Part shown: positions 38,197-49,627 of the stretch, piece by piece
How positions within the stretch are numbered: the stretch's first letter is position 1
Layout: each line of letters opens with the position of its first letter
NCBI GenBank assembly: GCA_030549775.1
Contig: CM060171.1
Span: 141,082,859 to 141,146,858 of the forward strand
Reading direction: 5' to 3'
DNA: 64,000 nt
Source: Tamarix chinensis
Taxonomy: Eukaryota > Streptophyta > Magnoliopsida > Caryophyllales > Tamaricaceae
The notes under the pieces: model-generated
What the model was told of the DNA's origin: nothing
Databases searched by the model: none
What the model saw: the letters and a program-made list of their open reading frames with translations, nothing else
Translations under genes and position numbers: made by a program

Positions 38197-39439
38197 AATC
38201 ATAACGATTATGATGTGAATCGACTATATTTACCAGAGATCTGAAGAATGAGTCTACCCGAACCATAGCCGGCTCTTATTATCCATATTACTGCATGCAG
38301 CTTATGTGATTGGGGCTATGTAATGAATTGTCAATAGTATGGATTAATTCTACCTGAGGCACATGAGTTACTCTACATTTTGGTCATACTACCCTTATAT
38401 GTTCGAACAGGATGTTACATATGTTTCACAGGTTATTATATGTGTATGGTAGGACTTATAATGTGGGTTTTGAGTATGCGTAATAATGTATCAACGTATT
38501 GTACCATGATTTAATATGCACTTGATGTATAGTTACATATCTCCTATAAAATAGGGTAGTGGAACTTACTCAATATTGGACCCGTACTGATACTACCTTG
38601 GTTGAATGGAGTCATGTGATGATCCACTGATGGTGGGGAGCAAACCTCTTATGCAGGTTTAAGATCGGATACTGTTTTGGGGTGGAAGGCCTGACTTGAG
38701 TGAGTAGGCAATCCGGATATTGATCATTCGGGATTTTTTTTGTTCAACTGTATTCATCTTTGGAAGTTACAAGTGTTGTATTTAAATTTCCAAGGGCTTT
38801 GTAATTGACTTCTTATTTCTCGTACTCTGGTAAGCTTTTAAAATTCGGATTTAATTGTTTGACAGATTTTAGCCTTGCATCTAACATGAGATAGATGGTT
38901 GACATTTATCTTGTGTTAGATGTGGCGGTAACATTTCCCAAATTCTCTCCTAACTTCCGTTTTATTCTTTCAAAAAAAATTTTGGGGGTGTTACAGATAT
39001 CATTTGACTATTGCGTGTCCTTCGCTTGTATTTCTTTTCCTTCAGTTGTGTTGTATCTTTTGATAGATCCTTTTTTTTTAATATCAAAAGGCGTTAATTT
39101 GTAATGCTAGTTATCTTATCTACTTCTTATTATTTTATTTCTTAGTTTAAGTAGAGCAATGTCCCCCCTAACACTTAAGTGTAAGAATGATAGAAGATAC
39201 CAAACTTATGCTAACTATGGTAGTAATACTATGCATTTAAAAAAATTTTGCTTTCACAATAACTCTTTTAAACACAATTTTCTAATCCTAAAAACGGGGG
39301 CATTATATATCAAGATGAGGTGAATGATTACGAGAGAAGTGCTTTGAAATTGCAATAGAAAATTGGTTAAAGACAAGCAAAATTATGGCAAAATATAATC
39401 ATTTTTATAGTGGGGATTTTGGTAAAATAATGTAAAAAA

Positions 39440-39830
39440 ACTTGAAATAAAGAAAATGTTGAAGCATATTTAAAATAATGTCAAAATATTGTCGTAACAT
39501 TGGTGAAATATCGGTTTTGTAATGGTAACATATTAGGTCAGTTATAGTGAAATATCAACTTATACATAGTGAAACATTAACTATATCGTATAGATAAAGG
39601 TCATTGGTGAAAGATAAGTTGAATTATGGTAAAAAAAAATTATAGTTATCATGTAATATCAATTTATGTATGGTGACATAATGACTATATTATACCGTGA
39701 AAGATGAGTTTCGATCAGCTATGATAAAATACCATCTTATATGTGGTAAAAAATAATTTTATGTATAATGAAATAAAAATAGTAAAAGATAGGTAGAACA
39801 ACAGTGAAAGATATGAAAAAAATATTAATA
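39440..39830 (+). repeat. Degenerate GTGAAA(T/G)AT repeats
   Basis: The words TGGTGAAATATC, GTGAAAGATAAG, GTGAAACATTAA and GTGAAAGATATG recur about ten times at irregular spacing of roughly 30-50 bases. They are diverged and in one orientation. They could be subterminal repeats of a decayed DNA transposon; no ends were found. Confidence 0.45.
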
Positions 39831-40532
39831 ATTATACGTAAACCATACTCATTATCATCTTTATTAATATGTTATTAGTTATAATAATATTATCCCATAT
39901 CCTCATGACTAAGCAGCCCAAATGTAGCGATTCCATCCCTGCGGTTGTGAGCTTATCTGGCAGGCCTCTTGTATCGGCTGGGGCCTTTTGGATAAAGCGG
40001 AAGGATTTGGCCCCCATCATGAACTGGGTCCATTTAAACTCTCTCCCAAGTTGTTATACGGCCCATTTAAGCAAGATTTAATTGTGACCGGAGCGGACGA
40101 CCCAGGTAAGCACTCGATCAGAATCGCCAATCCGACGGGCGGGCTGCGAGCGTCTATATATCCCATACGAAACCTGAGTCGCATTAGGATACGGTAGGTA
40201 TATAGTATGAGGTAGGCCCGAATTTCCGGGCGATCGAAACCCACACAACTGGTCCAAAAAAACAAAAAAACCCTAAGGTATGGTATGGAGTATGGACTAA
40301 TGACTATGGAGAGAGAAGCGATTGAATTCCGTTTCCAGACACGGGACGGGCGTCGTCACTCGTCATTAAATTTATACGACACGTATCGTACTTTCGGGGC
40401 TGGGACAACACATTTCGGGCTTTATGGCCTATTATCACATTATTTAATATTTTAGAAAGTTATGCTGGTCGCTCAGAATCACTTTAAAGAGGGTGCCCAT
40501 GCAGTACAGATTTTGGGCTTTTGGGCTTTTTT

Positions 40533-40564
40533 ACTTTCTTTCTTTCTTTCTTTCTTTCTTTTCT
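40533..40564. repeat. (TTTC)n microsatellite
   Basis: Tetranucleotide run of TTTC in the intergenic stretch. Confidence 0.85.
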
Positions 40565-40831
40565 TACCACCCTCCCTAACATGTCAAACGATATTTACGG
40601 TCCTTTCACGTCGCCCAATCAAAAGAAAAGAATAATCTCCCTTTTTTCGTATGGGAATCCGAGGAGCGTTGCTGCCGTTAAGATCTTTTCCGCTTTTCCC
40701 TTTATACAGTGTTCGTGGGTTGAGCGATTTAACTTCCATGCAAGATTAGTATTAGCCTTCTTGTCTTGATTTGTACAGATTAGAGTGGGTTCCTACCTTA
40801 CTCTCCGTTAAAAATAAGTATACTATTATTA

Positions 40832-41070
40832 GGACTTGTTTTGTTTAGTAAAGGGAGGGGAAAAAATTTTTTCTCTATTTTATATTTTTTATATTAAGTA
40901 TTTAATAATAATAAATATATTTTTAATAAAATACTTATTTTAGATCATACTAAGATCTAAAATAGATATTTATTAGAATAAAAATATTTAATTTTAAATA
41001 AATTATATAAAATATATAAAATATGAGGATAATTTTTTCACCCCAATTACCCTCATACCAAACGAGCACC
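40832..41070. mobile_element. Small MITE with GG(A/T)...TTTG-type inverted ends
   Basis: Left end GGACTTGTTTTGTTTAG then AAAGGGAGGGGAAAAAATT. The reverse complement of the right end is GGTGCTCGTTTGGTATGAG then TAATTGGGGTGAAAAAATT. The interior is AT-only. The ends resemble Tourist/PIF-Harbinger-type MITEs (GGNCTTGTTTGG), and TTA precedes the left end, but the right flank reads GCT, so the target duplication is not confirmed. A related interior is present at 49441-49627. Confidence 0.6.
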
Positions 41071-44000
41071 GCTACGTGTGTATTACTATCTAATACTTAT
41101 TTTTTATCAAAAACTAAATCGTTTTTTTATTTTTAAAATTATTTATACATTAAGCGTATGTAAAAATTTAATAGTTTCTATAAACTTAAAGAAAGAAAAT
41201 AATTTCAATACAATAAGATCCGAGCCAAGTTATGCGAGCGAACCTTAATAAAATAAGGAAGAATATTTTTAAGCAAGAAAAAAGAAAAAAAGTGAGCGTC
41301 ACGACGACGATTGAAGTGAATCGCCAACCGGTGAGACTTACTGCTAAAACTTGACCGGAAAAAAAGAAGAAAGAAAGCATCGACGATAAAAACGCGACAA
41401 GTGTCTTCACGGCCCTCCTCCTCCTCAAGCATGCACACAGTCACAGACGCCTCCAAAAGCAAAATTCTACTGCAACTTTTATTTACTTTATTTGTATTTT
41501 CTTCAACTTTCTGACGTCCTCCCATGCCCCACTTGCAAATGAGTCAGAGAAAAGGTGCCGTGGCCACATCCATGATTAGAAGCAAGTACCTAGCTAGCTA
41601 CATAGCTATAGGACCAACGCAGGCAGTATGTTCTGGTCCTAGATTCATTTGGTCTCCCCAACTTGCCTGCCTAATCATGAGAAAGAAAAATAAAAATTTA
41701 TACTATTTTCCTTGCCAAATCATTTTTAGTCACACTCACACATAACAATACATAAGTGGCATGATGAATGGTTGGACCGCCCATATGATTCTCTTTCTAT
41801 CATACGTTGGTTTGTTCAAGCGAAATATTCATATTCGGCCTCTCTCTCTCTCTCTCTGAATTCAAAAAAAAAAAAAGCAAGCAATTATCACCTATTATTA
41901 TTATTATTATTATTAATGTAGTACTAATTAATTATCATTGAAATTAATTCTTATATATGCAGCTTTCGCCTTTCGTACGTATTCAGAAGCAATACATATG
42001 TTATCATCGCACTTCATTAAGTAAGTGCTTTACTTCATTAATTAATTAGGTTCCCTTCATATCTTCAATTCTCTTCCCTACTAAACTAAATTTAATCATT
42101 GCAGCTATCATGTGCTAGTCCCGCGCATTCCCTGTCATTCCTCCCAGTCCTCCCACACCACCAATAATTTAAGATACCACATCCCATTCCTACCAACCAA
42201 ACATACCTTCCTATTAATTACTACCATTCTCTCTCTACAATCTACATATAACTATAAGTAACATAACATATCCCTCTTCATCTCTACCAAAATTACCCCT
42301 TCCCTCATACCCAGGCCAGCAGTAGTATGACGACTGAGTCTGAGTATCCCCGAGTCACACAACTCCGAGATGAAATGAAACGAATCGAAGCTATTACTAT
42401 TATAATAATCTCTACCATACCACCAGTAGTACTTATATATAATAACAATATAACTAAGTAGATCCGTACATGCACCACACGTGCAACCCAAACCGCAACT
42501 TGATCCCTTCCTGTCTGTCTGTAACCTCAACCCAACCGGTTCGGCTACATCACATGGCAACCAGCTAAGCCGGTCACATGGGTGGCCAGATATGTTTGTG
42601 ATCTCGCACGGCTATCTAGGACCCTCCCTCCCATTCCATCCTGGCTTTACATCGATTTGTCCCCGGGACATGCACGTGTGTTTCCATCATGCATGCATTC
42701 AGCGGCTTACACCGAGATGCGCCATATCCAACGGCTGCTGCGTGCGTGCCTCTCCATACCGGCTTCCGCGTAACGGGACGGGACTCACTCGATCGCCGGC
42801 TCATCCTGACAGCAAGGAGCTGTTTGGAACGTCAGAATAAATAATGACAGCAAGGTCATAAATTACACTACTTTTTTTTTTTTTAACTTAATTAATAGTA
42901 TCCTCTCTCTCTCTATACTATATGTATGTATATATGCGTGTGTGAGTTGCTTTTGAAATAATTCAGTATTATTGCTACATATATTATATATATATGCTTA
43001 TGTTCTTCTTCTTCTTTTTTCCCCCTTTAACTATAAAAAGATTCTTTAGATAACTAAAATCTGATTATTTTTTTTATAAAAACAAAAGAAGAGCATTTAT
43101 ATATGTATACATACATATATCCACTACTATTTCTTAATAATTCTCAAATAATGTGTCTGTCTATCTATCTAACTATCATTCATGCATTCTAAATTGCAAT
43201 TTATTTAATTTGGAACATTAAGAAATTACATACCCTAAATAATAATCTCTCCTATATTTTAAATAATAAATCTTAGATTCGTTACAAGCAGGATAATTAA
43301 TGCTCCAATTATTTGCTAAAAAGGCTCCTAAATTACAGAAGAAGGCAATGATATATATGTTGGTCATTTGGGGGAGTTTTTGACCCTTGACCGGACCTCT
43401 CGCTGTTTGTTTGGGCTTTGACCCGAAAGGAATGCACGTGGGGTGGGGGCGCCCCTCTGTCCGTTGTAGACGTAGTGCACATATACATAAGACGCCACGT
43501 TGGATACACATGACATGACTACATGAGTGGGAATAATAAAGTAATGCATCGATCATGCAAGTGGCTCTATGGTGAAATCATTTTAAAGATGCAATGCCGA
43601 TGCCCGAGGCAAACATACGTGCTCTTCCACCATCTTGTTTCTTTTCCTAGAACTACTACATTTTAATTCTTCCTCTCCCCGTCCCAAAAAGAGAGAGAGA
43701 AAAAAGAAAAAGGAAAAAAAAAAAGGTTCTAGGCTTCTAGCTAGCTTGTACCAAAAACTAGGATGTTGGGATTTTTTTTTATTATATATATTTTTATAAC
43801 TTCGCTTCAATCTAAATTTATGGATTTGTTGTGCTTTCGATGAATGCTTGATCATGGTAAAGTAGTTCAACGATTTCAAGGAAGAAAGGAAACACAACGG
43901 ATCAGTAGGTAAAGTATTTTTATAAGATGCTTGCCGATTTAACTACGGGAATGGCTCTCCTTGCAGCAAGGAGATTGTCTTGTCTAGCAAATTATTTTAG

Positions 44001-44905
44001 TCGGGCGCACGGTTGGATGGTTTCCTCTCTCGCTTACTTCGGTAACTAACAATAAGGACACGTACCTACCTAAATTGAAACCTTAAACTAAATTCTTCCC
44101 TAGTTCAACTAGTACGTACGACAATATATTGGTGAATAGCTTAGTACGGTAAATTTAAAATGCCTCTTTTTCAAATCATCCAGAAAAAAAAAATCGCATT
44201 GATTTTGATAACTTATTGGCAACTAAAATCTTCCCTTATTTCAATGGGTTTTGACCCTAAATTTATTTATTTTAATGTTTATATATATATATATATATAT
44301 ATCGACAAAAGTTATTTTATGAATAATTAATCTATATTGTCTAATTACACGATTGACTCCTCATTCCTTAGATTATGTCGTGCTATAACTTTTATATAAA
44401 TATATTTATTTTTACCATTATTAAAAACTCCTCATTCCGATTTAAATTTTTGGGTGATTATTTGATAACTTCTCCGAATCAATTTCTGGCTTAATGTTTT
44501 AGTCACCGTGTCTAAGTTGTCAAAATATAGCAGAGTATGATATAAGTAGTAATTTCAAAACTACCTCAACAAAGTTACCTCTTAACATTTTGTATGGTAA
44601 GAAACAATGCTTTAGTTTGTACTCATTTGCAAAGAATTGAATAGAAAGTACCTCTTGCACATTGTTTGAGAAGGAAATTGATTGGAGAAGACAACCTTGG
44701 TCTAGTGGTGTGCGATGTTTGCTCTTTGTCTACAAAACCATGTTCAATTTTTATTTTTTTTCCAAGTATATCTCAAACGATGAAATGACATATGGGTCTT
44801 TTTAAAAAAAAATAGTTGCAGCAATTTAGACAGCCGCAGTATAAAAGTTTGATTCCTGCCAATAACAAAAGTCACTTGTTGGAGTCTCGCCTCTTTATAG
44901 GTATT
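41071..44905. other. Intergenic low-repeat stretch, no gene recognised
   Basis: Mixed composition with CT, ATT and AT microsatellites (41840-41857, 41893-41914, 44280-44302). A GC-richer, single-copy-looking part lies at about 42480-42830. Open frames there (42481-42840 plus, 42252-42560 minus) and at 43218-43556 minus overlap on opposite strands and show no known domain. It could be promoter or regulatory sequence of a gene outside the window. Confidence 0.5.
41571..41679 (+). other. Foldback region (possible small hairpin precursor)
   Basis: Nested complementary segments: CATGATTAG (41571) with CTAATCATG (41671), GCAAGT (41582) with ACTTGC (41661), and TAGGACCA (41609) with TGGTCCTA (41634). 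The parts between, about 20 bases per arm, pair poorly. The arms match no conserved microRNA that I recognise. Confidence 0.35.
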
Positions 44906-44908
44906 TAC

Positions 44909-47031
44909 CACTACAAAAAAAAAAACCATTTTTAACAAAGATACTTTTTGTTGCTAAAGAAAAAAAGTCGTTGTAAAAAATATATATCGCAACGATATTT
45001 TTTGTTGCTGGGTTGTTGCACGTCATGACGTTTTTAAAAAATAAAGCAACAACAATGGTCGTTACAAAAAAGTAATTAAATGCAACATAATTTGTCGTTG
45101 CCAAATAAATGTCTTTATAATACATCACTTTACTTAACTACACGTGTTTATATATTGCATCGACTTTTGTCGTTGCAAAATATTGATCCTACTTCTATAA
45201 CAATTTATGTCGTTACAAAAACCTGTAATTAACAACGACTTTTGTCGTTGAAAAAAAATTGGTTGTAATTTGGCAATAAATTATGTCGTTGCTAAAGCTT
45301 ATTATTTGCATCAACAAAAGTTGTTAAAAAAAATAAGCATATTACAACAATAATATTTGTTGTTGCGAAAATACATTAATTACAATGGCTTATGTCATTG
45401 TAAAAAATTGAACATACTTTAGGAACACAAAATTGTAAAATACCTCGATTCAATAATACCATATAAGGGCCACCTAATAGAACTTGGGACCCACAAACTT
45501 CTAACACCCCTAGTCAAAATGACTACGCGGGGCCACTTGGTAGCCACCCAGGCCCATAAGAACTGACGAGGGCTATCTTGGAGTGCTTTTGAATTGAACA
45601 ACTTACCTCACAAATCAATACGAGTCATTTCCGAAACTTTCCATGAGTGTCACCATCCTAAAAATTACAACATGACAAGCACGCTTAACTGTGAAGTTCT
45701 TAGGATAAAATTACCAAAAGAATGGTATACTATGTTGATATAAGTAGTCATATCAATCCTTATAACAATCCGCTCAATTTGGGAGTATTATACTTTATCA
45801 TTTAAAAAAATACATAATTGCAACAATAAAATCTTTGCAAAAATTTGAACTTAAAACTTCAACAACCATCTTTATCGTTGCGAAAACATACAATTGCAAT
45901 GACACGATAACTTGTTCAAACACCGTTGCAATAAATAACTTGTGAAACCTCTAATCGATGTCCATAAATTATGCCATATACATGTGTCCTGCTTAAATCA
46001 ATATAACCAAAAAATATAAAAATAATTCTTAAAAAATATATCAAGAAAAAATTATCAAATTGAACGAAAACTTACCGGAATTCTACACGGTAATTAGGGC
46101 TTTGATTGGGCTGATGGGCGCTGAGATAAATTGGTGTGTCCAATTGAGTTAACTAGATGAGGGTTACACAATGGAGGTAAGATCGAGAGTTGAAGAAGGC
46201 AATGACAACAAAATAGAGACATTGCAATAAAATTTTTGATAATTTTTTTTTTGCAATAACTTATTGTTGCATTAAAATAATCCAAATATTTGTAACGAAT
46301 ATAGTCGTTGCAATAAATTCAATCACTATTTTGCAACAAAAAAATTTATTGCAAAAATATTTTGTATATTACAGCAAATAAATGTCGTCGTAAAACATAC
46401 AAATGTCATTGCGTAAGTTGCAATAATCCAATCAATATTTTACAAAAAAAAAATGAAAACATTGTGTATATTGCAACAAATAAATGTCGTTGCAAATAAA
46501 CCATCGTATATGTTGCAACAAAAAATATCATTGCAAAACATATAAATGTCATTGCGTTCGTTGTAATAAATCCAATCAATATTTTACAAAAACAAAAAAA
46601 AAATCGTTGCAAAAACGTTTTGTATATTGCAACAAATAAATGTCGTTACAAATAAACCATCGCATATATTGGAACAAAAAATATCGTTGCAAAACATATA
46701 AATGTCATTGCGTTAAAATAATCTAAACATTTTCAATAAGTATAGTTATTGCAATAAATTCAATCAACATTTTACAACAACAAAAAAAGTCGTTGGAAAA
46801 ATAATTTGTACATTACAGCATATAAATGTCGTTGTAAATAAACTATCACATATATTGCAACGACAAATGTCGTTGCAAAATATTTCCTAATAATTACCAT
46901 ATAAATGAATTATTTTTGGCAACAACTTTTTGTAATATTTTAAAATTATCGTTGTCAAAAAATATTTTTCACAACAACAAAGTGTTGTCATTGTAAAAGT
47001 GTTGTTACTATAAAAGAGTTTTCTTGTAGTG
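44909..47031. mobile_element. Non-autonomous CACTA (En/Spm) element
   Basis: 2123 bp. Left end CACTACAAAAAAA, right end TTTTCTTGTAGTG, which is CACTACAAGAAAA in reverse. A perfect 3-bp target duplication TAC flanks it (44906-44908 and 47032-47034). Subterminal regions (44940-45420 and 45830-46970) hold dozens of copies of GTCGTTGCAAAA-like words in both orientations, the class of repeats bound by CACTA transposase-associated proteins. No transposase is present. A Cassandra-like LTR lies in the middle. Confidence 0.9.
45500..45792 (-). mobile_element. Cassandra-like LTR with 5S rRNA-derived core
   Basis: On the minus strand GAACTTCACAGTTAAGCGTG (about 45699-45680) and TAGGATGGTGACACTC (about 45661-45646) match the plant 5S rRNA internal control region (GAACTCCGCAGTTAAGCGTG, then TAGGATGGGTGACCTC). 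Plant Cassandra TRIMs carry such 5S promoters in their LTRs. Edges taken as TATAATACTCCC (45792) and GGGGTGTTAGA (45500). No clear target duplication: CTTTA occurs at 45417-45421 and just after 45792, which may mean the inserted unit starts further left. Confidence 0.72.
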
Positions 47032-47034
47032 TAC

Positions 47035-48481
47035 GGATGTAAACATGTATTCTTTGCACTCTTGAGGCACATCTCGCGATTTACTCCTTTCTTGTTAGCC
47101 TAAGGTAGGGTTGGTGGTGCCGCCTTAGGTAAACGTATTTCCTTTTGAGGAAGATAAGGAAATTTATTGGTAACTCCTACATAATTAGTATATAATTGTC
47201 TTCTTGCCAAAGTGTTTTTTATCCAAAAATTAGCGCGGTTTAGATTTGTAATGTAAAAAAGTTGACCTTTTCTTTAATATTATTGATTTTCCTTAAATAT
47301 TTTTTTATAAGTTATATTTAATGACAAAAATTTAATGATGGCATTATCTGAAAATTTGCATATTTTTTTTATTGTGTATGTAAAAAAAAGAAAAAAATTA
47401 GTGATTAAAAAAAAAGGATCGGTCGGAAGATTTGTTGGTAGAAAATTATGTGGTTTTGAAATCTATATATGGATTAAAAAAATTGGGGATGGACCAATAC
47501 ACCTTACATGCTGTCATTTCAATTATGAAAATAGGAAATTCAAGGTTAAAAATCAGTTGAACTGAAATTGAATCGGGGCAAACTTGGGTTATACTATATA
47601 ATTTTCTGAATGAAAGCAATTTTTGATTAAATCGTAGTCAGACTGGTGGGATCATGTATAAGGAGGTCCATTGGGTCAATTTCCAATCTAATATTTAAAA
47701 CATTGGGAAAAAAAACACATATATTGAATTAGTGTTAGTAGTATCCTTCATTTAGTTAGGTCATTGTATGTAAAAGCTATTGTGTGTGTGTGTGTGTTTC
47801 CTATTTTCTAGTATAATAAGAGCATGTAATAATTTGTTATACACATTTTATTACCATGTTGGACATGGTATTTTATGTTCTACCATTATTTTATTTCTAT
47901 GCCTAGATTCATGTTTTATGTGTTTTTTTTTCCTATCATTATATGTGAGCCTAGCTTATGGAGAGAGCATGCTAGTTTATTATGGGTATATACATTTACA
48001 ATTATAAGTTGTTAGATTTTTTTATAACATGATTAATGCATGTGTTACAATGTAATATTGTGCTTATGGAAATAAACACGCATGGTTAAGTTTTGGCCAT
48101 TTTTGCCTTTTGGTGGGCCTCAGCCACCGAGCCTTAGGGATTAGTTTGTGTTGATTTAATTTTTATTATTAATGTATTAATATTTGTCTTAGTATCTAGC
48201 AGTGTTTATATGATTTTTGGTAAATTTGGAACTAGGTTTTAGGGCGGTGTATTTTGGTAAAATTTAAATTTATAGGGGGTAAAATGTTCATAAGAGTATT
48301 TTTTTTTTTGTAAAATCAAAGATCGCCATTGTATTCATTAGTTCCTTTGCATAAAATTTTATATATTATAATTTTTAATTTAGAGTTGCATAACTTAAGT
48401 TATGATTAAAATGAGTTTTGAGGTGAATTAAGTAAATTGGTAGGTATTTTGGTACATTCACATATTGTTGCTCATTGGAGG
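47035..48481. other. Intergenic sequence, no gene recognised
   Basis: AT-rich with a (TG)n run at 47781-47797. The open frame 47335-47565 is Lys-rich and has no family resemblance. Nothing else was supported. Confidence 0.5.
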
Positions 48482-48659
48482 CAGGGTTGTAAATGAGTTG
48501 AGTCAGTTCGGTATTCGGCTCGGCTCGTTAAAAGTTCGGTTCGGCTCGTTCGTTTAGTTAAATGAGCCGAACCCAAACATCATTTTAGGATCATTTAGTT
48601 AATCGAGCCGAACCCAAGTTTAAGGGTATTCGGCTCGACTCAGCTCGTTTACAACCCTA
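48482..48659. mobile_element. hAT-type MITE with GGCTCG-rich interior
   Basis: 178 bp. Left end CAGGGTTGTAAATGAGTTGA; the right end in reverse complement is TAGGGTTGTAAACGAGCTGA. Candidate 8-bp target sites ATTGGAGG (48474-48481) and CTAAGAGG (48660-48667) agree at 5 of 8, so the duplication is eroded. The interior is an imperfect inverted repeat with TTCGGCTCG and CGAGCCGAA words. Confidence 0.7.
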
Positions 48660-48765
48660 CTAAGAGGTGTTCAAACTATCCTAAGGCATAGGTTGGGTGG
48701 TTAAGCTAGGTTAGTATTGGTTAACCAAGGCCATTGTATGAAAAAGATATTGTAGTTGGCAATTT

Positions 48766-48771
<6 letters not shown>

Positions 48772-48810
<39 letters not shown>
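48772..48810. repeat. (TA)n microsatellite
   Basis: Uninterrupted TA run of about 19 units. Confidence 0.9.
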
Positions 48811-48812
<2 letters not shown>

Positions 48813-49440
48813 GCTGTTTGAGACCAGAACTCTTTCCAAATGCATTGTCATAGTTGTTTTCCTATCCGAATCTTATAATTGTGCAATCATTGAATCAGAA
48901 AATTATTAAATGATCTATGATTAGAGATAAAATATTAAAATAGTATAATTGAGGTAGAATCTATTGATTTTGCGTAGGATTAGTAGATTTATCACAATTC
49001 TACGTAATGCATATAACTTTTATCAAATATATTCCCAAGATAAACCTGAATCCCTTGTATTGCATTTGTTGCATCATACATCCGTATACAGCAAGAACGA
49101 TGCGGACCATCCGTTTTTTCATTCTCCATGTCCCTTACAATGCACACTCTACAAATGTACCGATCTTCATAAAAACGCGTAGGCATTTCATCTTCATTTT
49201 TGCCCCAATTTTACCCGTCCAACCATGACCTGAAAATTTTGGAACTATTCCACGCTAAAAGTTAGATAGTGACGACTTTACCGAGGTTATTTTTGAGATA
49301 GTGATTATAAATTAAGGTTATAAAAAAAATGATTTTGATCAGAACGTTATTCAAAATATTGCACGAATGACCAGGTTGTGCAGGTATTCAAAATATCGCT
49401 GGGAATGAAGTTCTGCTTTGAGTAATAGTGTTAATTCATA

Positions 49441-49627
49441 TTAATAGTTTAGTATGAGATAATAGAGATGGAAATACATATATATTTTTTATTTTGTATA
49501 TTTTATATAAAATTTAAAAATAATAAGGTATTTATATCAGATTCAATTAAAATGAAAATAGATATTTATTCGAAAAAACGTATTTAATTTTAAAATAAAT
49601 TATACAATATATATATATATATATATA
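49441..49627. repeat. Relic related to the MITE at 40832-41070
   Basis: Shares interior wording AAAATAGATATTTATT and TATTTAATTTTAAA with the 40.8-kb MITE, but has lost the G-rich ends. It finishes in an (AT)n run at 49608-49627. Confidence 0.5.

Larger units (their letters stand above)
34040..38995 (+). mobile_element. Long-LTR-type noncoding element B, ends intact
   Basis: 4956 bp from TGTAATACCCCG to GGGGGTGTTACA, flanked by a perfect 5-bp duplication GATAT (34035-34039 and 38996-39000) inside relic A'. No gag or pol is present. Landmarks in order: AT-rich 5' part, TATA-like box at 34761, a GC- and pyrimidine-rich stretch at 34910-35240, many copies of AAACCCTA-type words at 35280-36400, a splice-donor-like CCAGGTAAGT at about 36853, the stem-loop array at 37821-38196, and the GGCGGTAAC signature near 38920. 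I infer a giant solo LTR of a Gypsy-type element; a large noncoding LARD-like unit is the alternative. Confidence 0.82.
30440..39307 (+). mobile_element. Long-LTR-type relic A', second copy of A
   Basis: Homologous to the three separated parts of A: about 30440-30840, 32063-34039 and 38996-39307. The 3' part keeps the family signature (ATGGTAGTAATACTATG and GGGGGCATTATA at the end). It contains the intact-ended element B. It lacks the hAT insertion of A, so it acts as an empty site for it. A piece matching about 8990-9125 of A is replaced here by another LTR fragment. The left boundary is approximate. Confidence 0.65.
39308..40831. other. Intergenic sequence, no gene recognised
   Basis: About 39308-39860 is AT-rich with degenerate short repeats (separate entry). 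About 39880-40430 is GC-richer and looks single-copy. It has open frames on both strands (for example 39869-40081 plus, 40017-40265 minus) that match nothing I know and overlap each other, so I do not call a gene. Confidence 0.5.

Noticed and set aside
42481..42840. Plus-strand open frame of 119 codons in the GC-richer intergenic part
   Set aside because: Overlaps other frames on both strands and resembles no family I know; no splice or start context to support a gene.
44690..44880. Possible tRNA-derived SINE (TGGTCTAGTGGT like an A box, GTTTGATTCCT like a B box)
   Set aside because: The two boxes are about 150 bases apart, too far for a tRNA-type Pol III promoter; no A-tail or target duplication.
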